Positions 24,362-34,131 of a DNA stretch of 64,000 nucleotides are shown piece after piece. Source of the stretch: Whalleya microplaca (Eukaryota > Ascomycota > Sordariomycetes > Xylariales > Xylariaceae); the NCBI GenBank assembly GCA_022497155.1, contig MU385719.1, positions 434,001 to 498,000 of the forward strand, read 5' to 3'. Numbering within the stretch: the first letter of the stretch is position 1; each line of letters begins with the position of its first letter. The notes below the pieces were generated by a model. The model did not search any database and had not been told where the DNA came from. It was given only the letters and a program-made list of their open reading frames with translations. The position numbers and the translations under genes were made by a program.

Positions 24362-25324
24362 TCACCTCCGCCTCTTCCCAGCACCCCCTTTCCCTCCTCT
24401 CCTCCCCGCGCCAGCGCCATCCTCCTGGATAGAAGCAATATCCCTCTTACTCAGCTTCAACATGCCATTCCTCAGCTTCCCCACCGCCGGCGCATCAACA
24501 GCCCTCTCACGCCCCTTTCCCCCATTCCTGCTCTTACTCTTGCTCTTGTACCCCGTCGAACTCGCACCAGCACCAGGCCGCTCCAGCACAATCCCGTTCT
24601 CCCTCGCCTCGCGCCTGCGCTTGCCCTCGCGCGCCGCGGCCGCGGACGCGATCCCCTTCCGCTGCGCCATCGGCATCTTCGCCTGCGCGTAGATGCTGCT
24701 GCGCGACCCGAGCGCCGCGAGCCGCAGGTCCGTCGCCAGGTGGCGGTTGCGGCCCTGGTGCTCCGTCCCTCCCGCGCCGCGCGCGCGCGCGAGCAGGTGT
24801 GATTCCGAGAGCAGGCGTTGTAGCGCCAGGTCGTTTTTCAGGAGCGAGGGCGCGTCTTCGTCGGGTGTGGGTTGGGGCTGGCGTTTGGAGGATGTGGAAG
24901 GGTTGGTGCTGGGGGTAGGGTCTGTGGTGGGAGGGGGGCGCGAGGAGAGGTAGGCTTTGAGTTCGCGCTTGGAGAGCGTGGGGGTGGTGGTGGGTATTGC
25001 GCTCGTGTGTGAGACTACCTCGACCACTTCTACGTTTTCCCCTGCGGTGTCGTTGGGCGTGCTGGTCTCGGATTCGGTTTCGGAATCGGAGTCGGAACTG
25101 GCGCCTGAGAGGCCGTCCCAGGAGTCTTCGGAGGCGTCCGTGTCGAGGTCTTCGGTTTCGGGAGCTGTGCTAGAGGAAGGCTGCTTTTTCGTCGTCGTCG
25201 ATAGGTCTAGAGGGGCGAATTGCGCCTCGAAGTGTCGCTGGAAAATAGCTTGGGCTTCATCCGGCGAGATGGAGGGTTCGGGCTTTTGCGTGCGCGATTT
25301 GCGCTTGCCGAGGACCGTGGCCAT
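24362..25324 (-). CDS. FAF1: FAF1-like 40S ribosome biogenesis protein
   Basis: A single-exon gene of 320 aa. The C-terminal third carries the Faf1 signature: IYAQAKMPMAQRKGIASAAA followed by REGKRRREARENGIVLER. Yeast Faf1 is a nucleolar factor needed for pre-rRNA processing and maturation of the small ribosomal subunit. The N-terminal half is low-complexity and acidic (Ser/Asp/Glu/Thr-rich with Pro/Thr runs), and the last 30 residues are Gly/Arg/Lys-rich, as in many nucleolar proteins. The start is the first ATG of the frame (MATVLGKRKSR). The coding DNA is strongly GC-rich with clear G/C third-position bias. It is divergent from HIS6 over 441 bp. Identification rests on the central motif. 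Confidence 0.82.
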   Translation of the reverse strand: MATVLGKRKSRTQKPEPSISPDEAQAIFQRHFEAQFAPLDLSTTTKKQPSSSTAPETEDLDTDASEDSWDGLSGASSDSDSETESETSTPNDTAGENVEVVEVVSHTSAIPTTTPTLSKRELKAYLSSRPPPTTDPTPSTNPSTSSKRQPQPTPDEDAPSLLKNDLALQRLLSESHLLARARGAGGTEHQGRNRHLATDLRLAALGSRSSIYAQAKMPMAQRKGIASAAAAREGKRRREARENGIVLERPGAGASSTGYKSKSKSRNGGKGRERAVDAPAVGKLRNGMLKLSKRDIASIQEDGAGAGRRGGKGGAGKRRR

Positions 25325-25765
25325 CTTCGCAATTGCTCAATTCGGCCGTTGTAAGTAAATGGCGGATATAACGGGCGTGTAGATCGTGGGTAGTTGAAAT
25401 AGACGACGGCTAAAAAAGTTTGAAAAAATTACGGTTCAGGGTCCATGAAGATCTGTCAGCCTGGCAGGTCCCCTACATATGCCACCCAATCAGACGCTCC
25501 GATATACCGCCACTACGTAAGGTAGCGAGATCCCTGCATCCACCCCGCCGTAGCCTCGCCGAATCTGACGTAGTACATACATAAGGAATTCGACCAACAC
25601 CTGCGACGGCTTACATGCAAGCAAATGTGCAGCGATAAACCCGCAACTGGATTCCCACATACCTTCCCTACTTACATTGTGCGACCAACTCTATTTTATT
25701 AGTCTCGATTCTTTACCCAGGCACCTAACTACCTACACACCTACGCATATATATAGTCATTCATT
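25325..25765. promoter_or_regulatory. Divergent promoter, FAF1 / HIS6
   Basis: This 441-bp region serves two outward-facing genes. A CCAATCAG element at 25486-25493 matches the NF-Y/HAP complex site and sits roughly central, so it could act on either side. T/A-rich DNA lies next to both starts. No bZIP (Gcn4-like) TGACTC site for amino-acid control was noticed by eye. Confidence 0.5.
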
Positions 25766-26899
25766 ATGACGCGCTTCAGACCCTGCATCGACCTGCACGC
25801 GGGCCAGGTGAAGCAGATCGTGGGCGGCACGCTGGACAGCGAGACCGACGAGCTGCAGACGAACCACGTGTCGCTGCACTCGACCAGCTTCTTCGCCAGC
25901 CTGTACCGCGCCCACGACCTCGAGGGCGGGCATGTGATCATGCTCGGCCCGGGCAACGAGGACGCCGCGAAGGTGGCGCTGGCGGCGTGGCCCGGCCACC
26001 TCCAGATCGGCGGCGGCATCAATGACGAGAACGCCGCCACGTGGATGGAGCGCGGTGCTAGTAAGGTGCATATGCAATTTTTACCTTTTAAGTTGAGTTT
26101 GAGTTTGTCGACGTTTGAGAATTGTGGATGCGGATGAGGCCTTTTTTTATTTTTTTATTTTTCTTTATTTTTTATTTTATTTTTTATTTTTAGCTCCCTG
26201 AAAAAAAGGGAAAAAAGGAAAACATGGGGGGGAAAGGCAAACGATGAAAAAAAGCTGAAAACTACGTTGTAAGAATGTGGAAGCGACGCCGCGTGGCTGA
26301 CTGACCGCTTTAGTAGGTTATCATTACGTCCTTCCTGTTTCCCGACGGCAAGTTCAGCCAGGAGCGACTTGACGCCGTGCTGGCTGCGTTAGGTGGAGAG
26401 AAGGACCACCTGGTTATCGACCTCAGCTGCCATAGACGCGAGGACGGCAGGTGGTTCGTGGCCATGAACAAGTGGCAGACTATTACAGATGTAGAAGTGA
26501 ACCAAGGTCTGTCGCCCCTTAACTCTAACCGCAAAACTTCTATCTTGAAGAGGTCTTATAGCTAGGATAAGAGGAATGGATGTTCTGACTAACGATCAAT
26601 CTGCAGAGTCCATAAAGTCTCTAGAGCCGTATTGCTCCGAGTTCCTGATCCACGCTGCCGACAACGAGGGTCTGCAGCAGGGCATCGACGAGAAACTCGT
26701 CGAGCGGCTAGCGGAGTGGTGCAGCATCCCGGTCACATACGCCGGCGGCGGGAGGAATATCGACGACTTAGAACTGGTGAAGAAGCTGAGCGGTGGTAAA
26801 GTAGACCTGACTATCGGTAGCGCTCTAGACTGCTTCGGCGGGGAAGGGGTCAAACTCGAGGAGTGCGTGGAGTGGAATATCAAGCAGGCGTCATCGTAG
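25766..26899 (+). CDS. HIS6: HIS6, ProFAR isomerase of histidine biosynthesis
   Basis: This is 1-(5-phosphoribosyl)-5-[(5-phosphoribosylamino)methylideneamino]imidazole-4-carboxamide isomerase, an Amadori isomerase and the fourth step of histidine synthesis. The exons are 25766-26065, 26317-26506 and 26607-26899, giving 260 aa, the usual fungal length. The beta/alpha-barrel motifs read in order: [19 protein letters not shown] (catalytic Asp about residue 9), [31 protein letters not shown] (second catalytic Asp), [11 protein letters not shown] and [13 protein letters not shown]. Both barrel phosphate-binding glycine loops are present. Intron 1 is long (251 nt) and holds a homopolymeric T/A tract. 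Its acceptor is the second AG of TAGTAG; use of the first would bring in a stop. Confidence 0.95.
26138..26195. repeat. T-rich homopolymer tract in HIS6 intron 1
   Basis: Runs of 4-7 T separated by single A or C fill the middle of the intron, followed by A- and G-runs to about 26240. It is a candidate for length variation, and reads through it may be error-prone. Confidence 0.85.
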
Positions 26900-27442
26900 T
26901 GACAACAATCAGACAGAATGACATTTCATTTAATCATTGCCTCACCCGGTCCGTGATATAGACATACAGGATGATTAGGTTACTCTTGTCCAGACTGGTG
27001 CTCCCTACCATGGTTAGCTATACCAGCCGTCCAGCTTCTACTACAATTCCTTAGCCGATTGCGCGACCCCATTTGACACATCTATAATGTCAGTTCGTTG
27101 AGCCGAAAAGCACGCCGTCTGTAAGACTCACTTTCTCTCAAGTATCAGCCCGGTGTAGTAAAACAGAAGCCATTTAGCATATAAAACACCATAGTTGATA
27201 CCATCTTCCTCGACTACACACATACACACTCAGCCCAGGAGTCTAGTTAATCATGTAATGTTAGACATACAAGCTGGCATAGCTTGTTAGAAGATAGGAG
27301 ACTCCAGCGGCATCTCCGAGTACCACCCCCATTGCAAAGTACGTACAGTACAACATTCGTCAAAATCGTTATCCATGGCCATCCAACACGGGCCCAGCTC
27401 GGCATTTTGATCTGCTCCCCCCCAGCAACCTCCCCCCGCACA
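26900..27442. other. Convergent intergenic region, HIS6/coronin
   Basis: 543 bp between two gene 3' ends. No gene or structured element is recognised. Confidence 0.55.
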
Positions 27443-29623
27443 TCATGATCTGAGCTCCTCCAGCTCGAGCTCCAATTGTCGGATACGGTCGTTCTGGTCT
27501 TGCGAGCCAGAGCCCACCCGTTTCTTGAGCATGTCCAGCTCGCCCGTGAGGTGGGAAATCTGTTCTGTTTGTGTGGTGATAAGCTTGGTCTGTGTTTCTA
27601 ACAGATGTTTAATCTGCTCCAACGACGATTCGACCCCCGAGACGCTGGCCGAGCTGCTGGCTGCAACAGGAGCTGCGAGCGACGGCGAAGATGCGCGGGT
27701 AGATGACTTGATTGGTGATACTGCTTTCGGCGGGGGGGCTGACGTGGTCTTGGTGGGGACGATCGGATGCGGTTCGGATCTTCCAGGCATTGCGCTGCGT
27801 TGATGGGGTTTGGAGATTTCTTCGAAACTGGATGCATCATCCTCATCGTCTTCGGCGTCATCGAACTTGGTCGCCATTGCTGCCATAGAGCGATTCTGCT
27901 CCTGCATCGTGGGAGGGGGTGACCGCAATGCTGGCGCTGGCGCTGGCTCTGGCTCCTTCCTCGGAGCCGGTTTAGGAACCGGAGCAGGCGCCGCTTTGGG
28001 AGCAGGGGCTTTATAATCAGAAGGAACCTCGACAGGAGTATGGCCCTCGTAGACACTCTCGAAATCGATCTTCGGCGGCAAAGCAGTCTTGCCAGCGAGC
28101 CAGTCGCTAGCATTGACACCAGGCTTGATGCCAGCAGCCGGAGGAAAGATATCCGACTGGAATGTCTCTGCTCTTCGGGGTACAGTGAAGGAGATAGGTT
28201 CAATGTAAGTGTCGTTGACTGTCTTATAAGCCCTCATCACTTCGTTTTCATGAACCTTTCCGGAGTTAGTCTTAGTGATCGAATTTCGACTGGAGGTATA
28301 ACTTACATTGACTCCACGCTTAGGTAGGAAGGCAATGCCTCGCTGGGGCTCCACGGACTTATACTCTGAAAGGAACTCGAATTTATCGCTCTCATACTCA
28401 AAGTAGCGAATATTGCCGTCGCTATTACCAACCTGTGTTAGATACACACAATGCGGAGCAGGTCAAATATGGATTTGATATCCTAGGACTTACCCCTTTC
28501 CAGCAAGATACAAACACTTGCAGCTATCATCTATATCACAGGGTTAGTCATGTAAGATAGAGGCGTTTGAAGTTAGCTCACCCCAGAAAGGCATGCAGAC
28601 ACCGGAAATACTATCAAGGATCTTGAAACCACCAATGGGTGTGTTGTTGCCAGGCTCCCAGAGGGCGAGTTGGCGGTCACTCATTTTCGAGAAGCCCGTG
28701 GTGGCAAAGCGGTTCTGTTCTCCTAGCCAGACAGTCCGACTGTTTTTGGCACCCTCGTGGCCCGGGCCCTCATGTGCAGGCCTCTCTTGTCGGACGTCCC
28801 AGACACGAAGTTTCTTGTCCCTCGAGGTCGTCACTAGCATTGTACCGCTAGCATTCCAGGACAGACTCTGAACGATATCGGGATGCTTCAGAGTGTGCAC
28901 GGGGGAGCCAGCACCAACATCCCACAGCTTGATTGTGAGATCTCCAGATGCAGAGGCCAATATGTTCTCAGCAGCCGGGTTGAACAGGACCTGGCCGACC
29001 TTTCTCGAATGGCCGGCCAACTTGGCGACAGGGGCGACATCCGCTGGTTCTTCGGCATCGGTCAGGAGGGTAAAGCCCTCAGGCACCTGCCATAGCATGA
29101 TCTTGCCATCCTCAGAGGCGGATGCGATTAAACGGTCGTTGAAGGGATTCCTTGAGCAAGGTTAGGTTGATGTCTTCGGAGCAGAGAAAGTAGCTATCGA
29201 GGGGTCGCGTGCGCACCAGTCGGTATCGAGGACAGTGGCAGTATGCCCACGAAAGAGAGGGATAACGTCGGGGAGCTTGCCCCTTTCGTTTAACGGGATG
29301 ACGGCAAAAGCGCCACCACCGCCGGCGTCCCAATTGACAGAGATGTATTCGGGGTTGACCTGTGGCGACCAAGGCTGTCAGCTTTGTTGTCAGCGCATAG
29401 GCGGGATAACAGGCGTCGGACCTTGACTAAGTTGGTATCCCAGGCATTGCGACTAATGCGCAGATTGTCGTAGCAGGAGTCCTTGCGGGTAGACTTGCCA
29501 AAGACATGTCCTGGATGTCGGTCAGTGGTGTCGTGACAGGCGCAAGGCAGAAGATGAGAGCGATGATAAGAAGAATGGTGAGAACGCACGGTATTTGGAC
29601 GCTCGTACAAAGCGACCAGACAT
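27443..29623 (-). CDS. CRN1: Coronin, WD40 actin-binding protein
   Basis: Coronin binds F-actin and Arp2/3 and works at cortical actin patches and hyphal tips. Seven exons in transcript order: 29590-29623, 29422-29510, 29217-29359, 28582-29150, 28494-28530, 28307-28421 and 27443-28255, giving 599 aa. The N-terminal coronin block reads SGRFVRASKYRHVFGK, then NPEYISVNWDAGGGGAFAV. WD40 repeats follow (TIKLWDV, KLRVWDVRQE, RQLALWEPG), with the family segment IRYFEYESDKFEFLSEY. The unique region is acidic with Pro/Ala/Lys runs, and the last 60 residues form a heptad-rich coiled coil for oligomerisation. The fifth exon is only 37 nt. The next exon must use the second of two nearby AGs to give the conserved AGKGDGNIRY. 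The 51-nt intron at 28256-28306 is stop-free and phase-neutral. Confidence 0.94.
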
Positions 29624-29639
29624 GATTAGCGGTGGGCGC

Positions 29640-29644
29640 AGAGA

Positions 29645-29677
<33 letters not shown>

Positions 29678-29680
29678 GGT
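29640..29680. repeat. GA repeat (CT on coding strand) just upstream of coronin
   Basis: GAGA/GATA units end about 17 nt before the coronin start codon. On the coding strand this is a CT-rich tract directly ahead of the ATG, a frequent feature of highly expressed fungal genes, so it probably lies in the 5' UTR. Confidence 0.8.
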
Positions 29681-30644
29681 ATTATTAGGGGGGGAGAGAG
29701 AAAAGAATGGATAATTGGTCAACTGGCATACAGCACGATGGAGCAGATATTCCAGTTGAGGGAAGACGGATCGATAAAGGGGAAGCTTAAGCAAGCAATA
29801 CTCGCAGTACGCATACGCATAAGGGGGGGGGGGAGGATTGGATGGGGACTGAAACTTGAAGCTTATTAGCAGCTGCGCCTCAGAAAGTTATGTACGCTGT
29901 AGATTTACCTAATTGACCTGCCTCAGGCTGCCTGGGGGCCTAACTGAGAGAGGGCTAGGATCTGCTGCTGAAGCTGGGAATAGGTAATGGGGGTTTAGTG
30001 GGGGTTGGCTGGCCTGCCTGCACACTGCTGCACACTGCTGCATTGAGCCGCTAGCTGGAACTTAGGTAATACATGTACATAGAGCATACAGATGTACACA
30101 TGTATTCTCATCTACATACAGTGCCTATGTACATATTCTCAATAATCAAATAAATCACCTAGATTCACACGCAAGGTCTGACTATTATATGTACATAAGT
30201 TAGTTTTATATATGTACTAATTGGAAGTATATATAATCCTATCTATACAGCCGACTTGTCACCGACTTTATTATAGACCAAACTGCTTATATCCTCTGTA
30301 ATAATAAAGTGAGTGTCTATATATGTATGTCCATTTACTGAAGATTATTGTAGCAACCTAAACAAATAAACAAACCCATTGGTTGATTGGGTACCTGATC
30401 TACCTACTGTGTACCTCTGGTTGCTGCTCACTGGGTCACGTGATCACTGTCCCGCCAATGTACGCCAGTAGCTCTGTCTGCGCGTGAGGACCCTAGGACC
30501 GTGAGGACGCGCCTTCTGAACAATTTACATATACTTCTTTGCAAGGGCTAAGCCTTCTCACCCCCGCCACATCTCTACCGCCTATCTAGGTACTCCTCTC
30601 ACTCTCCGAAGGCTTGCCACCAACTCATCCGCATCAACACCGAC
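29681..30644. promoter_or_regulatory. Divergent promoter region, coronin / POB3
   Basis: Upstream DNA for two outward genes. A GTCACGTG site (E-box CACGTG at 30437-30442, the Cbf1 or bHLH type) and a CCAAT box (30455-30459) lie together about 190 bp before POB3. A run of 11 G occurs at 29823-29833, nearer coronin. The middle (30060-30400) is AT-rich with many TACATA/TATGTA words and no gene. Confidence 0.5.
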
Positions 30645-32512
30645 ATGGCAGCTTTGTAAGTATATTCGCCTGATATTCGCCTGCCGTCGCTATGCCATGT
30701 TTTGCTAATGAGAATACCGCCTTAGCGAGAACTTCGACAACATCTTCTTGGACCTGTCCAAAGAGTCGGGGAAGTGCAGATTCGCCGACCACGGTCTGGG
30801 CTGGAAGCCTTCTGCAGGTGGCAACACCTTCACCCTTGATAGCGGTGACATCGCTGGTGCCCAATGGAGTCGCGCCGGTAAGGGCTACGAGGTCAAGATT
30901 CTGAAGAGATCTTCGGAGATTGTCCACCTCGATGGCTTCCAGCAGGAGGACCTCGAACGCCTGAGCAAGATCTTCAAGAATTGGTATAGCATAAACCTCG
31001 ACCAGAAGGAGCACGCCCTGCGCGGCTGGAATTGGGGCAAGACCGAATTCAGCAAGGCCGAGCTTGTTTTCAATGTCCAGAACAAACCCTCCTTCGAGAT
31101 CCCCTATTCCGAGATTTCCAACACAAACCTGGCGGGTCGCAACGAGGTCGCCGTCGAGTTCGCCGCCTCGAACGAGAATGATACAGGTACTAACGGCCAC
31201 CTGGGCGGGGCGCGAGGTCGCGGCAAGAAGTCGGGCGCCGGTAAAGATCAGTTAGTCGAAATGCGGTTCTATATCCCCGGCACCACCACTCGCAAGGAGA
31301 CCGAGGGTGAGGGAGCAGGAAGCGATGCTGAACAGGAAGAGAAGAACGCTGCTACTCTCTTTTATGAAACCCTCATCGACAAAGCTGAGATTGGTGAGAC
31401 TGCTGGAGACGCCATAGCTACTTTCTTGGAGGTCCTGCATTTGACGCCACGGTACGTTCACTTGAATTACACTTGAACCACACTTGTCTTGCGTGTGCTT
31501 TTCTTGCTTACTATTATGCAGTGGACGGTTTGATATCGACATGTATGAAGCATCCTTCCGCCTCCGTGGTAAGACTTACGACTACAAGATCCAGTACGAG
31601 GCGATCAAGAAGTTCATGGTTCTTCCGAAACCGGACGAACTGCACTTCATGTTATGTATCGGCCTGGATCCGCCCCTTCGCCAAGGTCAGACGAGGTATC
31701 CTTTCATCGTAATGCAAGCTAAGCGCGACGAGGAAGTGACTATTGATCTGAACCTCACCGAAGAGCAGCTGAAGGAGAAGTACGATGATCGATTACAACC
31801 ACACTATGAGCAACCCTTACACCAAGTCATCACCTACATATTCAAGGGTCTTGCCAACAAGAAGATAACTTCTCCGGCCAAGGACTTCGTGACACACCGG
31901 AATCAATACGGCATCAAGTGTTCCATCAAGGCAGCTGAGGGCTTCTTGTACTGTCTTGAAAAGGCCTTCATGTTCGTCCCGAAGCCTGCTACCTACGTCT
32001 CCTACGACCAGACCTCATCCATCACCTTCTCCCGCGTTAGTGGCGCGGTGTCGGCACTATCCACATTCGATATCGCAGTCCACATGAAGACCGGCGGGCC
32101 GTCTCATCAGTTCTCTAACATTAATAGGGAGGATCTGAAGGCGCTCGAAGGATTCTTCAAACTGAAGGGCTTGCGCGTTAAGAACGAAATCGACGAGGAT
32201 GCCAACCTGCTTGCAGCCGCCCTACGGCAAAATGCCATGGACGACTCGGAGGAAGAGGTGGTCGGCAACAAGGCCGACCGCGGATCCGCCGACGAGGACG
32301 AGGAGAGCGTGGACGAGGACTTCCGCGCCGAGAGCGAAAGCGACGTCGCTGAGGAGTACGATTCTAACCACGATTCATCGGGTTCGGGTAGCGCCGAAAG
32401 CGACGTCGATGGTGGCGGGGACGACGACGACGAGGACGAAGATATGCTAGACGAAGAAGAGGAGGAAAAGCCCAAGGAGAAGCCCAAGAAGAAGCAAAAG
32501 ACTTCGAAGTAG
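30645..32512 (+). CDS. POB3: POB3, FACT histone-chaperone subunit
   Basis: Pob3 pairs with Spt16 in FACT, which handles H2A-H2B during transcription and replication. The exons are 30645-30655 (11 nt), 30726-31451 and 31522-32512, giving 575 aa. The tiny first exon encodes MAAF and joins ENFDNIFLDLSKESGKCRFA. Domains: an N-terminal SSRP1/POB3 dimerisation fold (GWKPSAGGNTFTLDSGDI, WSRAGKGYEVKIL), then tandem PH-like domains (FDIDMYEASFRLRGKTYDYK, LHFMLCIGLDPPLRQGQTRY, GFLYCLEKAFMFVPKPATYV). The tail from about residue 470 is Asp/Glu/Ser-rich and ends in a Lys-rich stretch resembling a nuclear signal. There is no HMG box, as expected for fungi, where Nhp6 supplies it. Confidence 0.96.
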
Positions 32513-34131
32513 GGTACTGCTTCTTCCCCGTCCGTCTCAAGCTATCGCTGTCCGGAGTTGATTTTTTCGGCTCGTCGCGTCAAAAATGTTCCAGGCTGGG
32601 AGGTTTCTAGGTGTCAATGGCGTTTTTTCCCGGCGGCTCTGCCAGCTTTTATACGGCCATGCTTTTGTCACAGCTTTTCAGTAATACTGTTCTGCTTTGC
32701 TTATGCGACATCGCGGTTGCGTTTTTTTTTTCCAGCACAGCTCTTCGGCCGACATTGTGTATGTAAGAAGTTTCTATGCTGCGCCTTGCAGTTTACGAGA
32801 CAGGGAGTTAGCTAGTCCCACGATCAGATGATAGTAATGCGATGATCTCAGTGGATCTGAACTGTTTCGGGTGTCTGCTGTCTTGTGATTTGTTCTCTTC
32901 TAGGTGATTGTCGTGTAATGGAGGTCGGCCTCGGGATATCTGCGACTTATTCTCGTTTCCCTTTCAGAGAATCTTAAGCATCATTCATGTATGTTATAGG
33001 TCTTCGCCATCAGCGTATATATGTGTAGACAGATCAGAGGAGTTCATCTCCTTCCTCCGCCTCGATACCTAACCAGCAGGGAACCGATTCTCATGTGAGT
33101 GGCATGAGCTAACATCTAACAATTCACAGTAGCAGACCATACAAGGCACCAGAATCAACCGTTCAATCAATCAAGAGATGTATTTATACTTCGACACAGA
33201 CGCGCGAAATCGAGAGAGTTATTATAATAACTCAATACAATCAAGCATTGCATGCGCATGGGGGACAACAAAAAAATTAGCACACACAACGCACAGAGAA
33301 CACCCGGGAACTCCTGCCGAAAACACCTCCCTCCTCCCCTCCCAGTATCAGTGACCTCCTTAATATACTTCTTCAGCACATCAATCTCATCCATCCATCC
33401 CTGAGTAGTCAATTCCATCCATCATTCAACCCCGGTGCGTCTTGTTGGTCATCTCATCTTCTCATCCTGTTTGTGCGTTTGTCGGTTCCCGACGTCAATT
33501 CCATCATCCCCAGAACAACGTCTTCCCTTGTGCGTCTTGTCCTCATTTCCCGAAATCTCGGGACAGACAGACGACAGACAACCTGTGACCTCACCCACCC
33601 ACGACGGTATCGACGACGGCGAGAGCGGTAGCGGTGACGGTGGTGAGGTTGTTGTCGCGTCTAATAACAGACCTGCGTGGGCAGGTCTGTGCGAAAATAC
33701 AAAATAACAGACATTGTAGTAATTAATAAGAAGAACCTTGTACAACGAGCGAGCTTTTTTCTCTTTTTACAAAAAAACATGGGGGGGGGGGGTGTTGCAC
33801 TTCCGTAACCTGACAAGAACATTTGCGGGGGCTAGGAGTAGGGATGAGGTAGGGTCAAGTGCTTGATCGATGCGGTGGTGAATTTTCATGGGCAAAGCCA
33901 ATCAAGGGGAATGCTGTCAATGCAATGGGCTTGAAGAACCAAGAAAATGGCCCAAGGCAGGAAAGGGGAAAAACGAAATAGAACGAATTCAATAACTTGG
34001 CGCCGTGATACTGATCATGAGACTCGTTCGTAAAGTAGGTAGATCGTATACTGTACTCTCGGCATGGTTTCGTATTCTCAATTCCATTCAGCCAGGGAGA
34101 CATGAATCATGAAAAACGCGGCACAGCCAGC
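32513..34131. other. Convergent intergenic region, POB3/BUD4
   Basis: This holds two presumed 3' UTRs. It also contains a run of 12 G at 33781-33792, a perfect 10-bp hairpin at 33667-33690, and an 83-codon minus-strand frame (33167-33418). That frame begins MELTTQGWMDEIDVLKKYIK but then turns hydrophobic without family motifs; I do not call it a gene. Confidence 0.45.
33667..33690. other. Perfect 10-bp inverted repeat with 4-nt loop
   Basis: ACAGACCTGC, loop GTGG, then its exact complement GCAGGTCTGT. It sits between two convergent genes. It could shape transcript ends or be part of an unknown structured RNA; neither is shown. Confidence 0.75.

Noticed and set aside
33167..33418. 83-aa minus-strand protein starting MELTTQGWMDEIDVLKKYIK
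   Set aside because: The start looks protein-like but the rest is hydrophobic and featureless, with no upstream exon or promoter support.
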